NCBI GenBank assembly: GCA_947178655.1
Contig: CAMWZB010000008.1
Location: forward strand, 1 to 13,490
Length of the DNA: 13,490 nt
From: an uncultured Porphyromonadaceae bacterium
GTDB lineage: Bacteria > Bacteroidota > Bacteroidia > Bacteroidales > Muribaculaceae
Reading direction: 5' to 3'
Part shown: positions 6,990-12,954 of the stretch, piece by piece
Layout: every line of letters starts with the position of its first letter
How positions within the stretch are numbered: the first letter of the stretch is position 1
Made by a program: the position numbers and the translations under genes
Notes under the pieces: model-generated
The model's input: the letters and a program-made list of their open reading frames with translations, nothing else
What the model was told of the DNA's origin: nothing
The model's database searches: none

Positions 6990-8777
6990 TTACATCCGTT
7001 CGGGAACGCTGATGCCGAGGAGTCCCATGCCTGTGCGGATGGTTCGGGCGACGGCGTCGGATATGGCCAGTCGCAGGCAGCAGACGGCCGAATCCTGTTC
7101 CCGGAGGATTGAGCAGTCGTGGTAGAACTGATTGTACTCCTTCACCAGTGCGTATACGTAGTTGGCGATTTTTGAGGGCGAGTATTCGCGACCGGCGGCC
7201 TGCACGACTTCGGGGAAGTCGGCCAGATGCTGGATGAGCGATTCTTCCTTGTCGTTGAGGCTGCATCCGGAGTAGTCGGCCTTGTCGAGTCCGGCCTCTG
7301 CTGCGCGACGCAGGACAGAGCGGATGCGGGCATAGGTGTACTGGATGAAAGGTCCGGTGTTGCCGTTGAAGTCAATAGACTCCTTGGGGTTGAAGGTCAT
7401 GTTCTTGCGAGGGTCGACCTTCAGGAGGAAGTACTTCAGAGCTCCGAGTCCGACTGTTTCGGCGATGTCGTCGATTTCCTGAGGCGAGAGTCCGTCGAGT
7501 TTTCCGAGTTCGTTCGATACTTCTCGTGCGGTGTTGACCATCTCAGCCATCAGGTCGTCGGCGTCGACGACAGTTCCTTCGCGGCTCTTCATCTTACCTT
7601 CGGGGAGTTCGACCATTCCGTAGCTGAAGTGTACGAGGTCTTTGCCCCACTTGAATCCGAGTCGGTCGAGCAGAATCGAGAGTACCTGGAAGTGGTAGTT
7701 CTGTTCGTTGCCTACGACGTATATCATACGGTCGATGGGGTAGTCGTCGAAGCGCTGCTTGGCTGTTCCGATGTCCTGAGTCATGTATACGGAAGTGCCG
7801 TCGCTCCGGAGGAGGAGCTTGTGGTCGAGGCCTTCGCCGGTGAGGTCGGCCCAGACGGAACCGTCCTCGCGTCGGTACAGGAGACCTTTTTCAAGCCCTT
7901 CGAGGACTTTGGCTTTTCCGTCGAGGTATGTCTGTGATTCGTAGTATATTTTGTCGAAGCTGACTCCCATGCGGCGGTAGCTCTGGTCGAAGCCGTCGTA
8001 TACCCAACCGTTCATGGTGTTCCAGAGCTGACGGACTTCGGGGTCGCCTTCTTCCCAAAGTCGCAGCATTTCGCGGGCTTCGGCCATGAGGGGAGATGCT
8101 GCTTTGGCTTCGTCTTCGCTCATGCCTTTGGCCATCAGTTCTTTCACTTCTTCTTTGAAGTGCTTGTCGAACGCCACATAGCAGTCGCCAACGAGGTGGT
8201 CGCCTTTCTTTCCGGCGCTTTCGGGAGTGGCGCCGTCGAAGAATTTCTTCCATGCGAGCATTGACTTGCAGATGTGTATGCCTCGGTCGTTGACTATGTT
8301 TGTCTTCACCACGCGGTTGCCGCATGCGGTGAGGATGTTGCTGAGTGAGCTGCCGAGGAGAATGTTTCTGAGATGTCCCAGATGGAGCGGCTTGTTGGTG
8401 TTCGGCGATGAGTATTCGACCATCACGAGGGGGCTTTCGGGCGTGGGTTCGACGATGCCGAAGTTGGGCTGGTTCTCGATGTTGCGTAGCACATCGGTCC
8501 AGTGCGACGATTGGATGACGATGTTGAGGAATCCTTTCACGACGTTGAATCTGGCGACGGCAGGTTCGTTATCGACGAGCCACTGACCGATTTCGGCCCC
8601 GGTTGCCTCCGGGGTTTTGCGAGCTGCTTTGACGAAGGGAAATACCATCACGGTGAGGTTTCCCTCGAATTCCTTGCGAGTAGCCTGAGGCACAATGCTC
8701 GCCTCGTCCACTTTCAGGCCGTAGAGGGCATCGACTGCCCGGGCAACGGCTGCGGCAATTGTTCTGTCTAAAGACAT
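6990..8777 (-). CDS. argS: Arginyl-tRNA synthetase
   Basis: This class I synthetase attaches arginine to tRNA-Arg in the cytoplasm. The 595-residue protein has the N-terminal ArgRS additional domain (about 1-110), the catalytic Rossmann core with the HIGH-type motif HLGH at 132-135 in SSPNTNKPLHLGHLRN, and the KMSKS-type motif KMKSR at 395-399 in PEGKMKSREGTVV. The C-terminal DALR anticodon-binding helical domain contains GPFIQYTYARIRSVLRRA and ends with the typical GMGLLGISVPERM. Many bacterial ArgRS have a degenerate KMSKS; here it is well preserved. The gene lies 42 bases downstream of the guanylyltransferase gene with no terminator visible, so it is probably in the same transcript. Confidence 0.97.
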   Translation of the reverse strand: MSLDRTIAAAVARAVDALYGLKVDEASIVPQATRKEFEGNLTVMVFPFVKAARKTPEATGAEIGQWLVDNEPAVARFNVVKGFLNIVIQSSHWTDVLRNIENQPNFGIVEPTPESPLVMVEYSSPNTNKPLHLGHLRNILLGSSLSNILTACGNRVVKTNIVNDRGIHICKSMLAWKKFFDGATPESAGKKGDHLVGDCYVAFDKHFKEEVKELMAKGMSEDEAKAASPLMAEAREMLRLWEEGDPEVRQLWNTMNGWVYDGFDQSYRRMGVSFDKIYYESQTYLDGKAKVLEGLEKGLLYRREDGSVWADLTGEGLDHKLLLRSDGTSVYMTQDIGTAKQRFDDYPIDRMIYVVGNEQNYHFQVLSILLDRLGFKWGKDLVHFSYGMVELPEGKMKSREGTVVDADDLMAEMVNTAREVSNELGKLDGLSPQEIDDIAETVGLGALKYFLLKVDPRKNMTFNPKESIDFNGNTGPFIQYTYARIRSVLRRAAEAGLDKADYSGCSLNDKEESLIQHLADFPEVVQAAGREYSPSKIANYVYALVKEYNQFYHDCSILREQDSAVCCLRLAISDAVARTIRTGMGLLGISVPERM

Positions 8778-8819
8778 ATGTTGTTTATGATTGATTTTAA
8801 AGATTAATAAATATGAGAT

Positions 8820-9911
8820 TCACTCGTATTTGTCTCCGAATTTAAGCCGGGCGTCGGTCGCCATTTGTTTGATTTTCTGTTCGCGGCTTTTGGGGCATAT
8901 CAGGAGGACGCCGTCGGCGTCGGCGACGATGAAGTCGTTAAGGCTGTCGGCAACGATTAGTTTGTCGTCGCGAACGGCGAAGATGTTGCCGGAGCAGTTG
9001 TAGGCCAGGACGTTGCAGTTCTGCGTTACGTTTCCGTCGCTGTTTTTTGGGGAGAGGTCGAACAGAGCGCTCCACGTTCCGAGGTCGCTCCATCCGAAGT
9101 CGACGGTGCGGACGTAAACGTTCGATGCGGATTCCATCACCGAGTAGTCAATTGAAATGCTTTTGCAAGCCGGGAATGCGTCGGCGATGAATGCCGTCTC
9201 GGCGTCGTGGTCGGTGTATGTTCCTTCGGGAGCTGAGTCGAAAACTGATGCGATGTCGGGCACGTAGGTTTCGATAGCTTTCCTGATCGCCTTGCAGGTC
9301 CAGATGAATATGCCTGAGTTCCAGAAGAATTCGCCTGAGCTGAGGAATACTTTGGCGAGTTCGATGTCGGGCTTCTCGGTGAACGTCTTGACTTTGCAGA
9401 CTTTGCCTTCGACGGGTTCGCCTATCTGGATGTAGCCGTAACCGGTCTCCGGTCTTGTGGGCTCAATGCCGAGAGTCAGCAGAGCGTCGCGACCTTCGAC
9501 AAAGTCGAATCCGGCAAGGATGCTTTCCTCGAAGTTTCGCTCGCGCGTTATCATGTGGTCGGACGGGGTGATAATCATCGAGGCTTCGGGGTCTCTGGCA
9601 GCTATGTGCCATGCGGCCCATGCGATGCATGGAGCAGTGTTGCGGCGCGCCGGCTCCAGGAGGATGTTGTCGCTGTCCACTTCGGGTAACTGCCTGTGCA
9701 CTTCTTCGGCATAGCGTTCGTTTGTCACTATTATGATGTTGCTCGCGGGCACGATGTTGCGTATGCGGTCGTAGCTCATTTGGAGCAATGAGCGGCCTGT
9801 CCCGAGGAAGTCGACGAACTGCTTGGGGAGTCTGGCGCGGCTGTATGGCCAGAAGCGGCTGCCTATGCCGCCACACATAATCACGCAATAGCGGTGAGCG
9901 TATTTGTCCAT
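8820..9911 (-). CDS. manC: Mannose-1-phosphate guanylyltransferase (GDP-mannose pyrophosphorylase)
   Basis: The enzyme makes GDP-mannose from mannose-1-phosphate and GTP, feeding glycan, capsule and GDP-fucose synthesis. Signatures are the nucleotide-binding loop MCGGIGSRFWPYSRARLPKQF (about 12-32), EPARRNTAPCIAWAA (86-100), TPSDH (115-119), RPETGYGYIQ (153-162), FTEKPD (177-182) and FFWNSGIFIW (195-204). At 363 residues it is the short monofunctional form, without the C-terminal mannose-6-phosphate isomerase cupin domain of bifunctional ManC/AlgA. It is first in a minus-strand cluster with argS and the BI-1 gene, and has a well-formed promoter upstream. The gene symbol is by function; manC and rfbM are both used. 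Confidence 0.94.
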   Translation of the reverse strand: MDKYAHRYCVIMCGGIGSRFWPYSRARLPKQFVDFLGTGRSLLQMSYDRIRNIVPASNIIIVTNERYAEEVHRQLPEVDSDNILLEPARRNTAPCIAWAAWHIAARDPEASMIITPSDHMITRERNFEESILAGFDFVEGRDALLTLGIEPTRPETGYGYIQIGEPVEGKVCKVKTFTEKPDIELAKVFLSSGEFFWNSGIFIWTCKAIRKAIETYVPDIASVFDSAPEGTYTDHDAETAFIADAFPACKSISIDYSVMESASNVYVRTVDFGWSDLGTWSALFDLSPKNSDGNVTQNCNVLAYNCSGNIFAVRDDKLIVADSLNDFIVADADGVLLICPKSREQKIKQMATDARLKFGDKYE

Positions 9912-9932
9912 ATACTGGTAAGCTGTGGTTGC

Positions 9933-9948
9933 GGTCCTGACGCGGACC
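9933..9948 (-). other. Small hairpin in the manC leader
   Basis: GGTCC (9933-9937) and GGACC (9944-9948) form a 5-bp stem with a 6-base loop in the predicted ~59-base manC leader. GGACC can alternatively pair with the neighbouring GGTC at about 9951-9954, so two exclusive small folds are possible. Short stems like this are common by chance. Confidence 0.3.
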
Positions 9949-9975
9949 TTTGGTCGTCTGTTTATGAAAACAACA

Positions 9976-10007
9976 CAAATTTAATGATATTATTTGATGT
10001 GTGCAAA
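9976..10007 (-). promoter_or_regulatory. Promoter of manC
   Basis: On the minus strand, TTTG (10007-10004) and TAAATTTG (9983-9976) are separated by 20 bases. This is a textbook Bacteroidetes -33/-7 pair. Transcription would start near 9970, about 59 bases upstream of the manC start. Confidence 0.75.
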
Positions 10008-10011
10008 TTTA

Positions 10012-10041
10012 TTGCCATAAGCGGAAAATTTCATATATTTG
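10012..10041 (+). promoter_or_regulatory. Promoter of the short pyrophosphohydrolase-deoC operon
   Basis: TTG at 10012-10014 and TATATTTG at 10034-10041 are 19 bases apart, a good Bacteroidetes -33/-7 pair. The start codon at 10047 is only five bases beyond the -7 element, so the transcript would begin at or next to the ATG, making it leaderless or nearly so. The promoter is back to back with the manC promoter, whose -33 element ends four bases away. Confidence 0.7.
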
Positions 10042-10046
10042 CATCG

Positions 10047-10394
10047 ATGAAAGATGACAAAAGTTCCGATATAGGCATACGCCGTGCCCAGCAGTGTGTC
10101 GACGAGTGGATACGCACCGTCGGTGTACGCTATTTCTCGCCACTGACCAATATGGCTGTACTGAGTGAGGAAGTAGGGGAGGTGGCGCGTATCATGGCTC
10201 GCGTCTACGGCGACCAGTCGTCCAAACCCGGTGAGCATCTCGACCTGGCAGACGAGCTTGCAGACGTGATGTGGGTGGTGATGGCTCTGGCCAATCAGTG
10301 CGGGGTGGACCTGGCGGAGGCTTTCTCCAACAATCTCGACAAGAAAAGCGTTAGAGACAGTAGACGACATATAGAAAACACCAAATTAAAATAA
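10047..10394 (+). CDS. Short MazG-type nucleotide pyrophosphohydrolase
   Basis: This is a single-domain, 115-residue all-alpha NTP-PPase, a family that hydrolyses (often modified) deoxynucleoside triphosphates to monophosphates. It shows LSEEVGEVARI (39-49) with the metal-binding EExxE at 41-45, LADELADVMWVV (67-78) with the ExxD pair E70/D73, and a C-terminal NLDKKSVRDSRRH tail typical of the small MazG group. I chose the ATG at 10047 because the -7 element ends at 10041, making starts further upstream untranscribed. It precedes deoC by 26 bases and is probably co-transcribed, which links it to deoxynucleotide turnover. It is not a duplicate of the two-domain mazG at 1751-2548, as size and surrounding sequence differ. 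Substrate is unknown. Confidence 0.88.
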   Translation: MKDDKSSDIGIRRAQQCVDEWIRTVGVRYFSPLTNMAVLSEEVGEVARIMARVYGDQSSKPGEHLDLADELADVMWVVMALANQCGVDLAEAFSNNLDKKSVRDSRRHIENTKLK

Positions 10395-10420
10395 TAACTA
10401 ACTTATAACATATCACCAAT

Positions 10421-11320
10421 ATGGCAGAAAATTCTGTTCCCGACAAATATCAACAGGCTATCCAGGCAAGCAAGGTCATCGAAGACGATGCCGCTGTCGC
10501 TGAAGCCGTCAAGAAAATCCTCGACGAGCATTTCGCCGAAAATGACAATAAGGAGGTCTATAAATTCCTTCTCAACTCTGTGGACCTCACCACACTGAAG
10601 GCTACAGACTCCAACGAATCGGTAGCCCGCTTCACTCAGGCTGTCAACGACTTCGACGAGCAGTTCCCCTCGCTCCCCAATGTTGCGGCTATCTGTGTGT
10701 ATCCCAACTTCGCGTCGGTAGTCCGCGCGGTCCTCGAAGTAACTCCTGTCAAGATCGCATGTGTATCGGGAGCGTTCCCCTCGTGTCAGTCGTTCGAGGA
10801 GGTGAAGATTGCCGAGACATCGCTCGCTGTGGCCAACGGAGCTGATGAGATTGACATCGTGTTCAATCTCGGAAACTACTTCGACGGCGACTACGAGAGT
10901 GTGTGCGACGAAATCCAGGAGCAGAAGGAAGCCTGCCGTGACGCCCGTCTGAAAGTCATCCTCGAGACCGGTGCTCTCCGCACTGCCGCCAATATCAAGA
11001 AGGCTTCTGTTCTCTCGCTTTACTCAGGCGCTGATTTCCTCAAGACGTCGACCGGCAAGGAATACCCCGGTGCAAGTCTGGAGGCTACCTACATCATGGC
11101 TCAGGCCATCAAGGAGTACTATGAGAAGACCGGTACTATGGTCGGCTTCAAGGCCGCCGGCGGCATCCGCACTACTGAGGACGCAGTGAAGTACTACACT
11201 GTGATCAAGGAGGTGCTGGGTCAGGAATGGCTTACTAACGAGTACTTCCGTCTGGGTGCGTCAAGTCTGGCCAATGCGTTGCTCACAAGTATCGCAGGCC
11301 ATGAGGTGAAGCATTTCTGA
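10421..11320 (+). CDS. deoC: Deoxyribose-phosphate aldolase
   Basis: DeoC cleaves 2-deoxyribose-5-phosphate to acetaldehyde and glyceraldehyde-3-phosphate, the last step of deoxynucleoside catabolism. The 299-residue TIM-barrel shows VDLTTLK (54-60), the GADEIDIVFN segment (140-149), and the Schiff-base lysine Lys208 in DFLKTSTGK (205-213). The second active-site lysine, Lys244, lies in GFKAAGGIRT (242-251). It is longer than E. coli DeoC (259) chiefly through an N-terminal extension of about 40 residues and a C-terminal tail. The preceding pyrophosphohydrolase and this gene together suggest a deoxynucleotide clean-up and salvage unit. No deoA or deoD gene is visible here. Confidence 0.96.
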   Translation: MAENSVPDKYQQAIQASKVIEDDAAVAEAVKKILDEHFAENDNKEVYKFLLNSVDLTTLKATDSNESVARFTQAVNDFDEQFPSLPNVAAICVYPNFASVVRAVLEVTPVKIACVSGAFPSCQSFEEVKIAETSLAVANGADEIDIVFNLGNYFDGDYESVCDEIQEQKEACRDARLKVILETGALRTAANIKKASVLSLYSGADFLKTSTGKEYPGASLEATYIMAQAIKEYYEKTGTMVGFKAAGGIRTTEDAVKYYTVIKEVLGQEWLTNEYFRLGASSLANALLTSIAGHEVKHF

Positions 11321-11360
11321 TTTCCGGCGAGTCGCCTGATTAAAATAATAAACCGCAGCT

Positions 11361-11957
11361 ATGAAAATATGGATATACGTCGACGGGCGTCAGCAGGGTC
11401 CGTTCACACTTGAACAATTGCTTGATCAGCCTGTCGACGAAAATACCAAAGTATGGTACGAGGGTCTGCCCAAATGGTACCCGGCAGGCTACCTTGACGA
11501 ACTCAAGCCGCTCTTTGACGGTTCGCTTGCCCGGCGAATCGCACAGGAGCAGTCCGAATCTCCGGCATGCGAAGTGGAATGCGAGGAAGAGCCGGCTGTC
11601 ACCGAAGAGCATTCAGAAACAGTCTTCGAGGACTTGGACGAATCCACTTCCGGTGTGTCGGGAGGGATGTGCTCTCCGTCAGGCTATACCATGCAGTCCT
11701 CAGATGACGTCTCCGGGGTGTCATCGGAGCAGTGTCCGCCCACCTACATCGGCTGGTCGCTGTTTCTGGCATTCTGCTGCTGTTCGCCCGTGAGTGTGGC
11801 AGCACTTGCCGCATCGGTATGCGTGTCGGTGTTCCACAACAGGCGTCAGCCCGACCGAGCCCGCAAGGCCTCGGAGATAGCTGTGTGGCTTGTGATGATA
11901 TCATTTGCCCTGGGCATGATTCCGGTAGTGCTGATGAGCGCTTTCTTCGGCGAGTGA
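11361..11957 (+). CDS. GYF_2 (DUF4339) domain protein with a CD225/dispanin-like membrane region
   Basis: The 198-residue protein has an N-terminal GYF_2 domain at about 2-52 (IYVDGRQQGPFTLEQLL and VWYEGLPKWYPAG), the small fold often joined to membrane segments in bacteria. Next come an acidic Ser/Glu-rich linker (about 60-127) and two hydrophobic helices (about 129-155 and 174-195). The first helix has a CCC run at 139-141 and is followed by RKASEIAVW, which resembles the CD225/dispanin (IFITM-like) family, where juxtamembrane cysteines can be acylated. No signal peptide is seen, so the GYF_2 domain is probably cytoplasmic. The stop TGA overlaps a GTG start of the next gene. It follows deoC by 40 bases. 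Function unknown; the CD225 assignment is by resemblance. Confidence 0.82.
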   Translation: MKIWIYVDGRQQGPFTLEQLLDQPVDENTKVWYEGLPKWYPAGYLDELKPLFDGSLARRIAQEQSESPACEVECEEEPAVTEEHSETVFEDLDESTSGVSGGMCSPSGYTMQSSDDVSGVSSEQCPPTYIGWSLFLAFCCCSPVSVAALAASVCVSVFHNRRQPDRARKASEIAVWLVMISFALGMIPVVLMSAFFGE

Positions 11958-12346
11958 TTTCCGAAAGACAGAGTACCAGACAATACACAAGGACGGTGAC
12001 GAAAGCTGCGGTCGCCGTCCTTGTGCTTTTATGCGTGGCTGCATACTACTATCTGGTCGACCCTTCGGCCGGGTTTTCGTTCAAGTGTCCGTTCAGGCTT
12101 CTGACGGGCTATGACTGTCCCGGCTGCGGCATACAGAGGGCTCTGCACGCTCTGCTGCACGGTGATGTGTCCAAGGCGTGGCACTACAATGCATTCGCTT
12201 TTGCGGCCATTCCGGTGGCGCTGCTGTATATAGCGGCGGAGGCGTGGGGCAATCGCCGTCTGACCGCCGTTCTGCTCCATCCTGTGCCTGTGACGGTGGT
12301 CTTTCTCGGAGTCATCGCATGGTGGGTAGGGCGCAATATGATATAG
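11954..12346 (+). CDS. DUF2752 membrane protein, GTG start
   Basis: No ATG sits at a sensible place in this frame. GTG at 11954 overlaps the previous stop (GTGA), giving a 130-residue product. The family core is clear: a first helix at about 17-35, then FKCPFRLLTGYDCPGCGIQR (43-62) with Cys45, Cys55 and Cys58 in the CPF-x5-C-P-G-C-G pattern, and LHALLHGDVSKAWHYNAF (64-81). Two more hydrophobic helices follow at about 79-96 and 110-126. DUF2752 proteins are small integral membrane proteins of unknown function whose Cys motif suggests metal binding or redox chemistry. Translational coupling to the GYF_2/CD225 protein suggests they work together. Its first codons overlap a strong 15-bp hairpin (11986-12025). 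Confidence 0.85.
   Translation: MISERQSTRQYTRTVTKAAVAVLVLLCVAAYYYLVDPSAGFSFKCPFRLLTGYDCPGCGIQRALHALLHGDVSKAWHYNAFAFAAIPVALLYIAAEAWGNRRLTAVLLHPVPVTVVFLGVIAWWVGRNMI
11986..12025 (+). terminator. Strong 15-bp hairpin overlapping the start of the DUF2752 gene
   Basis: CACAAGGACGGTGAC (11986-12000) pairs with GTCGCCGTCCTTGTG (12011-12025) over 15 base pairs with a single G-U and a 10-base loop. CTTTTATG follows, a short T-run. It lies 29 bases beyond the stop of the GYF_2 gene, where a terminator would be expected, yet it is inside the DUF2752 reading frame. It could attenuate readthrough into the downstream gene. The short T-run makes efficient termination uncertain. Confidence 0.5.
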
Positions 12347-12399
12347 GGATATTGAGGGGTATTGAGAATTTAGCCCTAAGATTTAACGGTCAGAACCAT

Positions 12400-12428
12400 A
12401 ATATTTTCAAAATATTTGCGTAATTTTG
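12400..12428 (+). promoter_or_regulatory. Candidate promoter and operator-like palindrome upstream of the structured RNA
   Basis: TAATTTTG at 12421-12428 matches the Bacteroidetes -7 consensus TAnnTTTG. Immediately upstream, AATATTTT-C-AAAATATT (12400-12416) is a perfect inverted repeat with 8-base arms. No -33 TTTG is present at 19-21 bases, so the promoter is weak or needs an activator. AT-rich palindromes arise easily by chance in such sequence. Confidence 0.4.
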
Positions 12429-12772
12429 CATGCACAGACCGCTATGCAGAAGCCCGGTCGGGGTTCGAGCGGCGGGATGCGGTAATTGCGGAGCGCGTTG
12501 CGCTCTGTAAAGACATAATGAAAAGCGTTTACTCGACGCTCTTTCTTGGCTATCAGAAATCTGGTAAATTTCACGTGGAGTCAGGAATGAGACAACGGTA
12601 GATGCCTTGTGGATATGTATATTCCACCGACGGCATGTGCGAGAGCACGGGCAGCCGGTGATGTTACACATATTCTGCGTGAGGCTTCTGCGTTGTCCGT
12701 TCTACTCCACCGGGCAATACCAGAGCCTCTGATAGCGGGACGGGCAACAGGTACGGCTCTCACGCTTTTTTT
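12429..12772 (+). ncRNA. Candidate structured RNA or long leader of unknown family
   Basis: This stretch has no convincing gene but is dense in stems: GACCG/CGGTC near 12435-12457; an 8-bp stem with a GTT loop at 12489-12507; AGCGT/ACGCT at 12524-12540; and an ATGCC/GGCAT plus GTGGA/TCCAC element at about 12602-12643. A final long structure (12677-12765) ends in seven T. The T-tract sets the direction as plus. It could be a free-standing ~340-base RNA or the leader of the LRR gene 180 bases downstream. I do not recognise tmRNA, RNase P RNA, 6S or a known riboswitch. A 112-codon frame at 12609-12947 covers part of it but crosses the terminator and shows no domain or membrane segment. Confidence 0.42.
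12677..12772 (+). terminator. Intrinsic-terminator-like structure with T7 tract
   Basis: GCGTGAG (12677-12683) pairs exactly with CTCACGC (12759-12765), extended by GC/GC across a bulged T, and is followed directly by TTTTTTT (12766-12772). Inside it, CTG plus TTGTCCGT (12688-12700, with a two-base bulge) pairs with ACGGGCAACAG (12740-12750). The nested stems with a clean T-run are good evidence for an RNA 3' end, though the enclosed loop is longer than in a simple terminator. Confidence 0.55.
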
Positions 12773-12954
12773 GTGGTATCCAACGCCAACGAGCGGGCCC
12801 GGCGGCAGACCAACGGATAAATGTCCGACAATACTGACCTTAAGCAACATTACGATTATCGGGACAATTTTGTCAGGCTCCGGAACATCGGAGCCGGCAT
12901 TGACGCGTCCTATTTGCCAGAACCAATCAAATATATTAACCAATTAAAACAGCA
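12773..12954 (+). other. Region between the terminator-like structure and the LRR gene, with one perfect hairpin
   Basis: GGCTCCG (12876-12882) and CGGAGCC (12889-12895) form a perfect 7-bp stem with a 6-base loop, 60 bases before the LRR start codon. The last 30 bases before the start are AT-rich, as usual upstream of Bacteroidetes genes. TATTTG at about 12911-12916 is a poor -7 match only. I see no clear promoter for the LRR gene here. Confidence 0.4.

Noticed and set aside
11321..11360. Terminator after deoC (GGCGagtCGCC at about 11326-11336)
   Set aside because: Only a 4-bp stem with a 3-base loop and no T-tract; too weak to call.
12429..12772. tmRNA or RNase P RNA
   Set aside because: I could not find the tRNA-like ends of tmRNA or the conserved GAGGAAAGTCC core of RNase P RNA on either strand.
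12581..12943. A 120-codon minus-strand frame over the same region
   Set aside because: No recognisable features, and the strand is opposite to the hairpin/T-tract direction.
12609..12947. A 112-codon plus-strand frame upstream of the LRR gene
   Set aside because: It runs through the T7 terminator-like structure and several hairpins and has no domain; treated as chance within a structured RNA region, though conservation could overturn this.
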